From contig CABYQM010000002.1 of NCBI GenBank assembly GCA_902521075.1, positions 62,001-126,000 of the forward strand: a stretch of 64,000 bases of DNA. Direction: 5' to 3'. The stretch is from an uncultured Pelagibacteraceae bacterium. Lineage in GTDB: Bacteria > Pseudomonadota > Alphaproteobacteria > Pelagibacterales > Pelagibacteraceae. The position numbers and the translations under genes were made by a program. How positions within the stretch are numbered: the stretch's first letter is position 1; every line of letters begins with the position of its first letter. The notes below the pieces were generated by a model. It worked only from the letters and a program-made list of their open reading frames with translations. It was not told where the DNA came from and did not search any database. Shown here piece by piece: positions 15,376 to 24,487 of the stretch.

Positions 15376-17803
15376 AATCTTTATTGTTTAAAGGTTTTTC
15401 TAATACTTCAACTGGATGTTTTTGTTTTTCAATTTCAATATATATATTTTTGTCTTTTAATGTTTCAACTGTATTTCCAGAATTGACATATCCAAAAGAA
15501 AGATTTTTATCATAACAAAAAGAGTAATTTCCTGAAGTTGTTCTTCCAATAATTTTATCATCCATATAAATAGGTTCTTCATGTAGTAAAAGTGGCTGAC
15601 CAGGTTTGCTGTCTTTAAGAGTAAACATCGTCATCCTCTTATCTAATTTTTGGTCTTTAATTTTTAATAAAGCATCTTTTCCAATAAAGTTTACATTTTT
15701 CTTATAACTAATTGCAAATTTTAAACCTGCTTGATACTGATTTTCTTCTGGTGAAATATCATGCCCCCAGTGAACAAATCCACTTTCCATTCTCATAATA
15801 TCCATCGCATGCATTCCACAATGAGATAGTTCAAAGTTTTTCCCCTCTTCAATCAGAATTTGATATAAATCCTTAGCAAAACCTGAGTCAACGTAAAGCT
15901 CAAATCCTAATTCACCCACATAAGAAAGCCGTTGAGCCCAAATTTTAATGTCATTTATCATTATGAACTTTCCAGTTCCAAACTTAAATTTATCGTTACT
16001 AAAATCATCATTGCTTATTTTTGAAATCATTTCTCTACTCTTTGGACCAAATAATCCTAGACAACAAATATCTTCCGTTACATCTATAAAAGAAACATCT
16101 TCATCCAAATACTTTAAGATATGATGTTTATCATGCTCTCTTGTGGCAGCAGAGCTTACAACTCTGAAAAAGTTTTTATCCATACAAACAACAGTTAAAT
16201 CTGTTTCTATTCCACCGTCCTCATTTAACATATGAGTGTATGTTGTTTTTCCAATTTCATTTTTAATATTTGCAGTACATAACTTTTGTAATTCTTGATG
16301 AGTTTTTTCACCTTTTAAATCAAATTTTGAAAATGTTGAAAAATCAAATAGACCAACATTTTTTCTTGCATTTAAAGTTTCATGCTTTGCTGATGGGTAC
16401 CAATTTTGATAATTAAAACTATATTCATAATTAGGTTCTTTACCATTTAATGAATACCACATTGGTCTTTCAAAACCTCCAGCAACTCCAAAACAAGCTC
16501 CTGCTTTTTTTAATTCTTCATGATAGGGCAAAAGTTTTTGATTTCTTGATGTATTGTGCTGTTTAAATGGCCAATGCATTCCATACAGATCACCAAGCGT
16601 TTCTGTTACCCTTTCCATAATGAAATTTTTTGAAGAGTGGAATTTTTGAAACCTTTTAATATCTAATGAAAATAAATCTTCATTAATATGTCCATTCATC
16701 ATCCACTCGGCAGTAACCCTACCCGCTCCTCCTGAGCTAGCAATTCCAATGCTATTAAAACCACAACATGTATATAGATTTTTAACTTCAGGGGTTTCAC
16801 CTAATAAATATTGAGTATCTGGAGTAAAAGACTCTGGACCAGAGAAAAATTTTCTTATTCCTGCACTTTCTAACATTGGTAATCTATGAAATGACTTTTC
16901 TAAATACGGTTCAAAATGGTCAAAATCATCTGGTAGTTCACCAAATGAAAAATTGTCTGGAACTCTTCCTGTATCTTTAAATGCTGGTTTTGCCTTTGGT
17001 TCAAAAATACCAACAAGCATTTTTCCTGCATCTTCTTTTAAATATAAACAAGCATTATAATCTCTCAGAACTGGAAGATTTTGAGGTAAATCTTTTATTG
17101 GTTCTGTAATGATATAAAAATGCTCGTTTGGATATAAAGGTACACTTACATTTATTTCTTCGCCTAATTGTCTTGACCACATTCCTGTTGCCATAACAAC
17201 ATATTCACAATCGATGACACCTTTATCAGTTTCTACCCCACTAATTCTAGAATTTTTAATTAAAATTTTTTTAACAGGTGTTTTTTCAAAGATCTTTGCA
17301 CCCTCCATTCTTGCAGCTTTTGCAAGCACATTGGTTACTCCAACTGGATCTGCTTGACCATCTTTCGGCATGTAAACACCACCTACAATATCTTCACTAT
17401 GTAATACGGGATACAATTCCTTTAAACGTTTTTTATTAAGAACTTCTACTTCAACATTTGATAATTGAGCAGTTGTTGCTTGTCTTAGTAGTTCTTGCAT
17501 TCTTTCTTTGGTGGATGCAACTGTGATTGCACCATTTTGCTTCATTCCAGTTGATAGACCTGTAGTCTTTTCTAAATCTTTATAAAGATCTAAAGAATAT
17601 TTTCTTATTTTTGTAATTGTTGATGATGCACCTAATTGACCTAGAAGACCTGCTGCATGCCAAGTAGTTCCTGAAGTAAGTAAATCTCTTTCAAGTAAAA
17701 CAACATCTTTCCATCCAAATTTTGCCAGATGATAAGCGCATGATGTTCCAGCAACACCCCCTCCAATAACAACTACTTTAGTGCTTTTAGGTAACTCTTT
17801 CAT
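15365..17803 (-). CDS. Dimethylglycine/sarcosine dehydrogenase-like flavoprotein
   Basis: Cytoplasmic two-part enzyme of 812 residues. Residues 1-390 are a DAO-type FAD domain starting VVVIGGGVAGTS, with His49 in SGTTWHAAG matching the His that carries covalent FAD in DMGDH and sarcosine dehydrogenase. From about residue 430 to the end is a GcvT-like folate domain with a C-terminal barrel (PGQPLLLHEEPIY). It should oxidatively remove an N-methyl group and pass it to THF as methylene-THF, with electrons going to ETF. A second paralogue at 29306 sits with the ETF genes. Here the neighbour is an iron ABC operon 26 bp upstream, with which it may be read. Confidence 0.85.
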   Translation of the reverse strand: MKELPKSTKVVVIGGGVAGTSCAYHLAKFGWKDVVLLERDLLTSGTTWHAAGLLGQLGASSTITKIRKYSLDLYKDLEKTTGLSTGMKQNGAITVASTKERMQELLRQATTAQLSNVEVEVLNKKRLKELYPVLHSEDIVGGVYMPKDGQADPVGVTNVLAKAARMEGAKIFEKTPVKKILIKNSRISGVETDKGVIDCEYVVMATGMWSRQLGEEINVSVPLYPNEHFYIITEPIKDLPQNLPVLRDYNACLYLKEDAGKMLVGIFEPKAKPAFKDTGRVPDNFSFGELPDDFDHFEPYLEKSFHRLPMLESAGIRKFFSGPESFTPDTQYLLGETPEVKNLYTCCGFNSIGIASSGGAGRVTAEWMMNGHINEDLFSLDIKRFQKFHSSKNFIMERVTETLGDLYGMHWPFKQHNTSRNQKLLPYHEELKKAGACFGVAGGFERPMWYSLNGKEPNYEYSFNYQNWYPSAKHETLNARKNVGLFDFSTFSKFDLKGEKTHQELQKLCTANIKNEIGKTTYTHMLNEDGGIETDLTVVCMDKNFFRVVSSAATREHDKHHILKYLDEDVSFIDVTEDICCLGLFGPKSREMISKISNDDFSNDKFKFGTGKFIMINDIKIWAQRLSYVGELGFELYVDSGFAKDLYQILIEEGKNFELSHCGMHAMDIMRMESGFVHWGHDISPEENQYQAGLKFAISYKKNVNFIGKDALLKIKDQKLDKRMTMFTLKDSKPGQPLLLHEEPIYMDDKIIGRTTSGNYSFCYDKNLSFGYVNSGNTVETLKDKNIYIEIEKQKHPVEVLEKPLNNKDFKN

Positions 17804-17829
17804 GCGTATTTAGATTTATATAATTAAAT

Positions 17830-18885
17830 TTAAAAGCAAACAATATGATCAATATGGATGGGTCTTTTTATGCCAAATTTTTCATCAACTTCGTGTTGAT
17901 GAATATGATGAGAATGCACAAAAACTGGTATTAATTTATTACTCAATGTTTTTAGCGTGTAAATAAAATTTGAACCTCTAAATTTTCTATCTACTACTTC
18001 GAGTTTAAGATTACTTGCATCATCATGCTGTAAGTCCTCTGGTTGTATTAATAGTTTTACTTTAGATCCTATTGGGAAAGGTCTAGCAAAATTTCCTGTT
18101 ATTGTGCCTAAATCATCATTTTCAAGACTTTTTGGACTAGTAACTTCAGCAGGTATTAAAATTCCTCTATTTAGAAAATTAACTACTTCTACTGAATTTG
18201 GTAAATGGTAGACATTATATGGATCATCATATTGCTTTAACTCACCGTCTAAAATTATTCCACATTTGCTACCCAGGTAAAAAGCTTCATATGAGTCGTG
18301 AGTTACAATTATTGTTGTTATTTTAGAATTGGTTAAAATTTGCTTTAATTCAACTTGAATTTCCTCCTTAAAACTTTGATCTACATTAGATAATGGCTCA
18401 TCAAGCATTAATAAGTCTGGTTGAGAGACCAATGATCTAGCTAAAGATGCTCTTTGGGCTTCACCCGCACTGATCTCATGCGGAAATTTATTTAATATTT
18501 TGTTTAAATTTAAAAAATTAATTACTTCTTTAGTTTGTATTTTTTTATCATCCTTCACTCTATCTGAACCAAGATTAATATTTTTTTCTATATTGTAATG
18601 AGGAAATAAGCTGTTCTCTTGAAATGATAGAGCAATATTACGATTTTCTGGCTCAATATGAATATTTTGAGATGAAAGTGTTCTGCCCTTTAGATTAATT
18701 TTACCTTTATTAATTTTTTCTAAACCCGCAATAGTTCTTAATATTGTGGTTTTACCTATACCAGAGGGACCAAGTAAACATACAATTTCACCTTCATTTT
18801 CAATTTTTAAAGAAACATTATTAACTTTATTTTTCCCACCAGCAGCAAAAGATACATTTTCAATTTCAAAAAAATTATTAGTCAT
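17830..18885 (-). CDS. fbpC: Iron(III) ABC transporter ATP-binding protein
   Basis: ATPase of 351 residues. Walker A GPSGIGKTT lies at 39-47 and Walker B LLMLDEPLS near 160. The signature reads ISAGEAQR, where the common form is LSGGQQQR. An extra C-terminal TOBE-like domain from about residue 240 is usual for iron/spermidine-type importers. It has adjacent permease and binding-protein genes and starts on the last base of the permease stop. It energises uptake of ferric iron across the inner membrane. Confidence 0.87.
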   Translation of the reverse strand: MTNNFFEIENVSFAAGGKNKVNNVSLKIENEGEIVCLLGPSGIGKTTILRTIAGLEKINKGKINLKGRTLSSQNIHIEPENRNIALSFQENSLFPHYNIEKNINLGSDRVKDDKKIQTKEVINFLNLNKILNKFPHEISAGEAQRASLARSLVSQPDLLMLDEPLSNVDQSFKEEIQVELKQILTNSKITTIIVTHDSYEAFYLGSKCGIILDGELKQYDDPYNVYHLPNSVEVVNFLNRGILIPAEVTSPKSLENDDLGTITGNFARPFPIGSKVKLLIQPEDLQHDDASNLKLEVVDRKFRGSNFIYTLKTLSNKLIPVFVHSHHIHQHEVDEKFGIKRPIHIDHIVCF

Positions 18886-20495
18886 TAGTCTTTCAAAATA
18901 AATTTAGACGTAATCAAAATAAATGTACTTGCAATTAATATCAAGAATAATGATGGAACTGCCGCAGCTTCTAAGAGATCTTGAGATGCAAAAATATACG
19001 CCGTTGTAGCAAAAGTTTCAAAATTAAATGGTCTTAAAATTAAAGTTATAGGTAATTCTTTTATTACTTCTATTGTAATTAATATTCCTATTAGAAATAC
19101 AGAATTTTTTAAATAAGGAACATGAATTCCTAGGAAAGTTTTTATTTTAGAATAACCAAGGAGATAAGAACTCTCGTCAATTGACCTATTAATCCTTTCG
19201 TAGCCAGTTTTCAATCCATTATAAGCTAGTGAATAAAATCTTATAAAATAAACTATTACTAAACCAAAAATAGATCCTATAAATAATTTCTTAATGGAAT
19301 TAAATTCAAAGGCTTTAACAAAAGTATCATCGAACCAAGCAATAAAAGTGATGAACGCAACAGCTAAAATTACTCCAGGAATCGCATATCCTGTGATAGA
19401 AAATGTTGTAAGAAAGTTTAAAAATTTACTTTTAGTTACTCTATTTCCATAATTTGAAATAAATGAAAAAACTACTAATACGATACTAGATAAAAAAACT
19501 AGATAAATGGTGTTTGAAAATAATTGAAAGGTATTTAAATCAAATAAATTTTTTGGAAAAATTATTGTCCAATATAACATTTGTAAAACAGGAAATAAAA
19601 AACTTATAAAAAATACTAAAAAACAAAACCCGAAAGCCAAAGTTCCTTTAGAAATATCTAGTTTAATTTTCTTCTTTTCCTTAATACCACCTTTGATTGG
19701 AGAGTGATATTGGGCACGTTTTCTAGAAATATTTTCAATAAAAAAGAGTCCTAAAATAAATAATAGTAAAAAAAATGAAAGCTGGTTTGCAAAAGCTAAA
19801 TCATCAAATGATATCCATGAGTCATATATTCCCGTTGTAAGAGTTGATATGCCAAAAAATGATACTGCACCAAAATCAGATAGAGTCTCCATTGCAACTA
19901 AGGCTAATCCAGCAACTATTGCGGGCCTAGCTGATGGTAAAATAATTTTAAAGAAAGATTTATATTTTGAAAAACCTAGATTTTGTCCTAATTCTATTAA
20001 ATTTTGAGATTGATAATGAAATGATGCTCTAGTTAGAACGTAAACATATCCAAATAGTGAAAAAGAAACTGATAATATAGCACCAAGCATACCATCAAAT
20101 TTAGGGATTGACCTATTATATTCACCAGGTCCAAATAAAGATTTTAAAATTGAATACAGTGTTCCAAAGTTTTCAAAAAAAGCTGTTAATGAATAAGCAT
20201 AAATATAAGCAGGTACTGCAAAAGATAATATTAAGGTCCATTTAAAAAATTTAACACCTGGAAAATCATAAAATGAAACTACATAAGCACATCCAACACC
20301 TAAAACTAAGGTAAGTATTAATACTCCAATAAGTAAAGTTAAAGAGTTATAGATGTACTCGATTAGAAAAGTATTTTTTAATATATCGTAGTAATTTGTT
20401 GTTTCTTGGAAGAAACTTGCAAACACAGTTAAAATTGGAATTGCAACAATAAATGAAACTATAAAAGATGATAAATACCAGGAATTTAATTTCAT
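18885..20495 (-). CDS. fbpB: Iron(III) ABC transporter permease, two fused units
   Basis: Inner-membrane protein of 536 residues holding two permease halves with about twelve membrane segments. Each half has an EAA-type loop (ELGQNLGFSKYKSFFKI near 172 and ESSYLLGYSKIKTFLGI near 425), as in FbpB/SfuB. This explains why only one permease gene is present. Its ribosome site GGCGG (20506-20510) lies in the loop of a small A/T-stem hairpin. The gap to the binding-protein side carries a larger hairpin and a 57-residue ORF. Confidence 0.88.
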   Translation of the reverse strand: MKLNSWYLSSFIVSFIVAIPILTVFASFFQETTNYYDILKNTFLIEYIYNSLTLLIGVLILTLVLGVGCAYVVSFYDFPGVKFFKWTLILSFAVPAYIYAYSLTAFFENFGTLYSILKSLFGPGEYNRSIPKFDGMLGAILSVSFSLFGYVYVLTRASFHYQSQNLIELGQNLGFSKYKSFFKIILPSARPAIVAGLALVAMETLSDFGAVSFFGISTLTTGIYDSWISFDDLAFANQLSFFLLLFILGLFFIENISRKRAQYHSPIKGGIKEKKKIKLDISKGTLAFGFCFLVFFISFLFPVLQMLYWTIIFPKNLFDLNTFQLFSNTIYLVFLSSIVLVVFSFISNYGNRVTKSKFLNFLTTFSITGYAIPGVILAVAFITFIAWFDDTFVKAFEFNSIKKLFIGSIFGLVIVYFIRFYSLAYNGLKTGYERINRSIDESSYLLGYSKIKTFLGIHVPYLKNSVFLIGILITIEVIKELPITLILRPFNFETFATTAYIFASQDLLEAAAVPSLFLILIASTFILITSKFILKD

Positions 20496-20497
20496 AT

Positions 20498-20517
20498 ATT
20501 ATAATCCGCCTTATAAT
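20498..20517 (-). promoter_or_regulatory. Hairpin presenting the fbpB ribosome site in its loop
   Basis: Inverted repeat ATTATAA/TTATAAT (20498-20504 and 20511-20517) with the six-base loop GGCGGA on the minus strand. The loop holds the only plausible Shine-Dalgarno of the permease gene, 10 nt before its ATG. An all-A/T stem is weak, so this may influence translation only slightly. Confidence 0.4.
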
Positions 20518-20531
20518 CATGAAAATCAAAA

Positions 20532-20565
20532 GTGCCGGTGGTTTAGGAGACCAAACCATAGGCAC
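20532..20565 (-). promoter_or_regulatory. Strong intercistronic hairpin in the iron ABC operon
   Basis: Nested inverted repeat: outer GTGCC (20532-20536)/GGCAC (20561-20565), a 2x2 internal mismatch, inner TGGTTT (20539-20544)/AAACCA (20553-20558), and an 8-nt loop. It is not followed by a T-run on the minus strand. It sits between the small ORF/binding-protein genes and the permease, where it could stabilise the binding-protein message or attenuate read-through. Confidence 0.6.
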
Positions 20566-20578
20566 AAACTTTAGAAAA

Positions 20579-20752
20579 TCAAAAATTAAATACTTTTAGG
20601 ATATGCGGAACCTCCTTAGTTTTAATTTCAGACAATTTTCTATTATTTACACGTTTATTGATTTTTTCACACTCCGAAGCACATGCAGGACAGGCTTTGG
20701 TAGATTTATTATAATCAACTTCCGTAGTAAATTTTTTTTTAACAGCTGTCAT
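20579..20752 (-). CDS. Small Cys-containing protein (57 aa) in the iron transporter operon
   Basis: An ATG (20752-20750) touches the stop of the binding-protein gene and the frame runs 57 codons to TGA. The product has one cluster CPACASEC (residues 21-28), i.e. C-x2-C-x3-C, and a basic C-terminal half. It has no signal peptide or membrane segment. The cluster could bind a metal or iron-sulfur unit, which would suit an iron operon, but no family is recognised. An internal GGAGG (in the codons for KEVP) belongs to the coding part. It could be a chance frame within a 257 bp gap. Confidence 0.5.
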   Translation of the reverse strand: MTAVKKKFTTEVDYNKSTKACPACASECEKINKRVNNRKLSEIKTKEVPHILKVFNF

Positions 20753-21775
20753 TTACTTCCAACCAGCAGCTAACATTACTTCTAATGCATCTGCTTGTTT
20801 TGCACCGTATGACTTAACACTTGTTTTAGTATCCATTACAAAGTTCATCTCTTTGCCTGGAACTAAATCATTAGGTGTTACGCCACCTATCATTGGATAC
20901 TCAAAAGTATTATTTACAATATGATTTTGAGCCTCTTCTGATAATAAAAACTCAACTAATTTTACAGCATTAGCTTTATTTGGTGCATGTTTAAGCATAC
21001 CAGCTCCACTAATATTAATGTGCGTTCCTCTATCTTGTTGATTAGGGAAAAAAGGCATTACTTTTTTTGCTGCTTCTTGTTGTTCAGCACCTTTTTTTCC
21101 AGATAACATCAACGCATGATAGTATGTGTTTGCAACAGCAATATCAGCTTCTCCTGCAGCAACAGCCATGATTTGAGCACGGTCATTACCTTTTGGGGTT
21201 CTGGCCATGTTTGCTACAACAGCTTTAGACCATTCTGCAGTTTTTGCTTTACCATTATTCTTAACAAGTGAAGCAACTAAAGATTGGTTATAAATATTGT
21301 TAGATTTTCTTATTACTAATCTACCTTTCCATTTTGGATCAGCTAGACCTTCATAAGTCATACCATTTAGTTCATTTGCATTTACTCTTTCAGGTGAATA
21401 ATAAATTATTCTTGCTCTCTTAGCTATACCTGTCCATTTAGCTGATCTAAATTGTGAAGGTACTGCATCCTTAATAGCTTTTGACCAACCTGCATTTTGC
21501 ATCATTCCTTTTGCTGCAAAAGCACCTAGTCTTCCAGCATCAGCTGTGATGTATAAATCTCCAACACAGTCTGCTCCCTCTTCTGTAATTCTTTTCTGCA
21601 GGGCTTTGTCTTTACCTGATACTACGTTTACTTTAATTCCTGTTGCTGCTGTGAACTTTTCATATAATTGAATGTCAGAATCATAGTGTCTTGCACTAAA
21701 AATATTGACCTCAGCTGCAATCGTAAAACTTGAAATTAAAGCGAAAAACAATGAAATTATTGTTAATTTTCTCAT
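20753..21775 (-). CDS. fbpA: Iron(III) ABC transporter periplasmic binding protein
   Basis: Periplasmic ferric-iron binding protein of the FbpA/FutA type, 340 residues from the chosen start. The frame is open 23 codons further upstream (to 21844). The ATG at 21775 is preferred because it gives a normal signal peptide (MRKLTIISLFFALISSFTIAA) and has AAGGAG just before it. The mature part begins VNIFSARHYDSD, and a pair of Tyr in NTYYHAL near residue 220 matches the iron-ligating Tyr pair of the family. First gene of the operon, behind two Fur-box-like repeats. Confidence 0.92.
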   Translation of the reverse strand: MRKLTIISLFFALISSFTIAAEVNIFSARHYDSDIQLYEKFTAATGIKVNVVSGKDKALQKRITEEGADCVGDLYITADAGRLGAFAAKGMMQNAGWSKAIKDAVPSQFRSAKWTGIAKRARIIYYSPERVNANELNGMTYEGLADPKWKGRLVIRKSNNIYNQSLVASLVKNNGKAKTAEWSKAVVANMARTPKGNDRAQIMAVAAGEADIAVANTYYHALMLSGKKGAEQQEAAKKVMPFFPNQQDRGTHINISGAGMLKHAPNKANAVKLVEFLLSEEAQNHIVNNTFEYPMIGGVTPNDLVPGKEMNFVMDTKTSVKSYGAKQADALEVMLAAGWK

Positions 21776-21794
21776 TCTACTCCTTAAATTTATA

Positions 21795-21822
21795 TTTATA
21801 TTAAACGTATTTTGTCCTGCAA
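21795..21822 (-). promoter_or_regulatory. Putative fbpA promoter
   Basis: On the minus strand TTGCAG (21822-21817) and TATAAA (21800-21795) are spaced by 16 bp, about 20 bp ahead of the preferred fbpA start. The Fur-box-like repeats lie upstream of this -35. Either a second promoter lies inside the boxes or the control is not simple steric repression. Confidence 0.35.
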
Positions 21823-21845
21823 TGCGGATGATAACTATTCTCAAT

Positions 21846-21892
21846 GAAAATGATTATCAATTGCAATATTGTCGCAATTGATAATCAATCGC
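21846..21892 (-). promoter_or_regulatory. Two Fur-box-like operators upstream of fbpA
   Basis: Two 19 bp palindrome-like boxes centred at 21855 and 21883. The second, GCAATTGATAATCAATCGC (21874-21892), is symmetric at all but one pair and contains the perfect 13-mer ATTGATAATCAAT. The first (21846-21864) is symmetric at 7 of 9 pairs. Together they also form a 14 bp perfect inverted repeat, TGATTATCAATTGC (21851-21864) and GCAATTGATAATCA (21874-21887). Sequence and location fit a Fur-family iron regulator. Confidence 0.65.
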
Positions 21893-21920
21893 AATTATTG
21901 TTGTTTTTTAGATAATTTTA

Positions 21921-22811
21921 TTAAAATTCCCACTCAGAAATTTTACTATAAAGAAAGTTTCTAAATGCTTGGACTCTAGCAACATTTTTAAGTGATTGAG
22001 GGTACACAAAGTGTGCCTCTGTAGTTGGCCCTTGAACGCTAGGTAATACTTTTACTATATTTGGTTGTTTGACAGTTAGGTAATCTGGAATTGCGGCTAA
22101 TCCTACACCACTTTGAACAGCTAATAGTAAACCATAAACACTATTCACTCTCATTACAGTTTTTCTTTTTTTATTATCTTTCATTCCAAGTTTTAATGCC
22201 CAATCTGGATTATAAACTGGTGATGGAGCCCCTCTACCAAATGAAATAAAGTTGTGCTTATTTAAGTCATTAACTGTCTTAGGATATCCATGTTTTTCTA
22301 GGTATTTTGGTGATCCGTAGATGTGATAATTGATATCTATAAGCTTTTTTTGAATATAATTAAGTTGTTTTGGTCTTCTCATAAATATTCCAATATCTGC
22401 TTGTCTAGTGCTTAAATCTAACTCTCTATCATCAAATATGAGTTCAACTTCAATTTCTGGATTTAATTGCATAAATTCTTGTATTCTTGGTGTTAGCCAA
22501 GTTGTTCCAAAACTAACAACAGTTGTTACTGATAGTTTTCCTGAAGGTTTGTGTTTTTTATCTCCTAAAGTTGTTTCTACCTCTTTTAGTTTGGAGATAA
22601 CTTCATGTGCTGTTTTAAATACATATTCCCCATTTTCAGTGAGTGTTAAGCCTCTTGCATGACGTTCAAATAATTTAACTTTTAAATCTTCTTCTAAAGA
22701 TTGAATTTGTCTACTAATTGCAGATTGACTTAGATTTAGTATTACTGTTGCACTAGTAAAGCTGCCCGCTTCAGCAACTGCATGAAATATCTTTAATTTA
22801 TCCCAATCCAT
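21921..22811 (-). CDS. LysR-family transcriptional regulator
   Basis: Regulator of 296 residues. The helix-turn-helix lies at residues 1-60 (AVAEAGSFTSATVILNLSQS, then AISRQIQSLE), followed by a periplasmic-binding-protein-like effector domain from about residue 90. It shares one base with the stop of acuI and so is co-transcribed with it. A link to acrylate/DMSP or to propionyl-type metabolites is a reasonable guess. Control of the iron operon downstream is also possible because of position. Confidence 0.85.
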   Translation of the reverse strand: MDWDKLKIFHAVAEAGSFTSATVILNLSQSAISRQIQSLEEDLKVKLFERHARGLTLTENGEYVFKTAHEVISKLKEVETTLGDKKHKPSGKLSVTTVVSFGTTWLTPRIQEFMQLNPEIEVELIFDDRELDLSTRQADIGIFMRRPKQLNYIQKKLIDINYHIYGSPKYLEKHGYPKTVNDLNKHNFISFGRGAPSPVYNPDWALKLGMKDNKKRKTVMRVNSVYGLLLAVQSGVGLAAIPDYLTVKQPNIVKVLPSVQGPTTEAHFVYPQSLKNVARVQAFRNFLYSKISEWEF

Positions 22812-23812
22812 TATTTATTTACATCCACTAATATTTTATTTTTTAAGTTTCCTTTTAATATATCTGGATAGACATTTAATAATTCATCTAATCCAACGGT
22901 ATTCACTGATTTTTCTAAAATATCAAAATCTAGCAAAGCAGGAAATTCTCCCCAAACAAACTCTTTTCTTTTTTTACTGATATTAACAGAGTCTACCCCC
23001 CATAATTTTACTGCTCTTAATATAAATGGAATTACCGATGTATTTAATTTATTGCCGCTAGCATTTCCACATATGGCAACAATTCCTTTTGGTTTAGTTT
23101 GGGCTATTGCATTAGATAAAATGTTACCACCCACAGTATCTACAACTCCATCCCATGTTCCTTTATCTATTAATCTTGCTTCACCCTCAAATTCTTTACG
23201 ATCTATAACGTTTTTTGCACCAAGTTCTTTTAAATAATCAGCTTTATCTGGTTTACCAGTCATTGCAGTTACATTAATTCCCATTTTAGCAAGAACCATT
23301 ACTGCTACCATACCAACACCACCAGTAGAACCTGTTACTAATACATCATTAACTTTTGATTGCATTAATAGTTCCTCTCTTGCTTTAACTGCAAATGCAC
23401 ATAACAAACCTGTAAGACCAGCAGTTCCTAAAATCATAGCTTGTTTATTTGTCATTCCCTCAGGTGTTTTTGTAATATGATCCTTTTTAACTTTTGCATA
23501 TTGAGAATATCCACCATCAAAAAGTTCACCTGCTCTACAACCTGTTAATATAACTCTGTCTCCTTCTTTAAATTCTTCACCATCGCCTTGTGCAACAGTT
23601 CCAGAAAAATCAATGCCAGGTATTCTTGGATACTCTTTTACTAATTTACCACCGTCTTTTAGTATCATTGCATCTTTCCAATTAAGATCAGAATAATCAA
23701 TCTTAACTAGCACCTCTCCATCTTTAAAATGGTCTAAACTTAATTCTTTGACTTCTCTAGTAAAATTTTCGTTCTGATTGTTTATTACAACTGCTTTAAA
23801 TGAGTCCGCCAT
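22811..23812 (-). CDS. acuI: Acrylyl-CoA reductase (AcuI/YhdH family)
   Basis: Zinc-free medium-chain reductase of 333 residues. Family features are SDLNWKDAMILKDGG near residue 40, GIDFSGTV, and the NADPH-site VTGSTGGVGMVAV near residues 160-172. AcuI reduces the toxic acryloyl-CoA to propionyl-CoA with NADPH, a detoxifying step linked with DMSP-derived acrylate. SAR11 and roseobacters carry such genes. It lies 15 bp after folE and overlaps the lysR gene. A general enone reductase role cannot be excluded. Confidence 0.82.
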   Translation of the reverse strand: MADSFKAVVINNQNENFTREVKELSLDHFKDGEVLVKIDYSDLNWKDAMILKDGGKLVKEYPRIPGIDFSGTVAQGDGEEFKEGDRVILTGCRAGELFDGGYSQYAKVKKDHITKTPEGMTNKQAMILGTAGLTGLLCAFAVKAREELLMQSKVNDVLVTGSTGGVGMVAVMVLAKMGINVTAMTGKPDKADYLKELGAKNVIDRKEFEGEARLIDKGTWDGVVDTVGGNILSNAIAQTKPKGIVAICGNASGNKLNTSVIPFILRAVKLWGVDSVNISKKRKEFVWGEFPALLDFDILEKSVNTVGLDELLNVYPDILKGNLKNKILVDVNK

Positions 23813-23827
23813 GTTTATCAGTAAATA

Positions 23828-24430
23828 TTATTTTGCAATAAATCGCAAATATCTATTTTGATAACTTAAATCGTCTTTAAACTGTCCAAGATAAAAATTT
23901 GTAACTGTGGTAGCTTGCTCTTTTTTTATACCTCTCATAGTCATACACTGATGAGTTGAATCTATTGTTACTGCAACACCTTTTGCATCCAACGACTCCA
24001 TCAAAGTATTCGCGATCTGAACAGTTAATCTTTCTTGTGTTTGTAATCTTTTTGAAAATACTTCTACAACTCTTGCTATTTTGCTTAATCCAACAACTCT
24101 TTGATTTGGAATATATGCTACATGAGCAATTCCTATAATTGGTGCCATGTGATGTTCGCAATGACTTTGTACTGAAATATTTTTTTGAACAACCATATCG
24201 CTATAGCCTTCAACATCTCCAAATGTTTTATCTAGAACTGCTTTAGGATCTTCTTTGTAGCCTTTGAAATATTCTTTAAATGCTTTTGTAACTCTCTTTG
24301 GAGTTTCTAATAAACCTTCTCTAGTAGGATCTTCACCTAACCATTTAAGGATTTTGACAAAAGCTTCTTCAGCTTCTTTATCAGTTACTTCATTAATTTT
24401 TTTTTCGTTTTCGTTTTTTACTAATTTCAT
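23828..24430 (-). CDS. folE: GTP cyclohydrolase I
   Basis: First step of tetrahydrofolate synthesis (GTP to dihydroneopterin triphosphate). The 200-residue protein has the Zn-binding motif HCEHHMAPIIG near residues 92-102 and the second Zn Cys in STHQCMTMRG near 162, plus VVGLSKIAR and QERLT. Folate supply matters because several enzymes in this window (DMGDH-like, SoxA, DmdA-like, Fhs) use THF. First gene of folE-acuI-lysR, divergent from hisI. Confidence 0.95.
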   Translation of the reverse strand: MKLVKNENEKKINEVTDKEAEEAFVKILKWLGEDPTREGLLETPKRVTKAFKEYFKGYKEDPKAVLDKTFGDVEGYSDMVVQKNISVQSHCEHHMAPIIGIAHVAYIPNQRVVGLSKIARVVEVFSKRLQTQERLTVQIANTLMESLDAKGVAVTIDSTHQCMTMRGIKKEQATTVTNFYLGQFKDDLSYQNRYLRFIAK

Positions 24431-24487
24431 GACGTGCTTTTATATATATAAAACCTTAATTTTAAAATATTTAATATATTTATTATT

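Noticed and set aside
20347..20565. 72-residue ORF overlapping the fbpB start on the same strand
   Set aside because: It is mostly inside fbpB in another frame, covers the hairpin, and has no recognisable domain.
21776..21844. N-terminal extension of the iron-binding protein up to 21844
   Set aside because: It would put 23 residues before a perfect signal peptide, and the AAGGAG ribosome site lies directly before the ATG at 21775.
23877..24161. 94-residue ORF in another frame of folE
   Set aside because: Shadow of folE; composition is Ser/Cys/Lys-rich as expected from frame shift.
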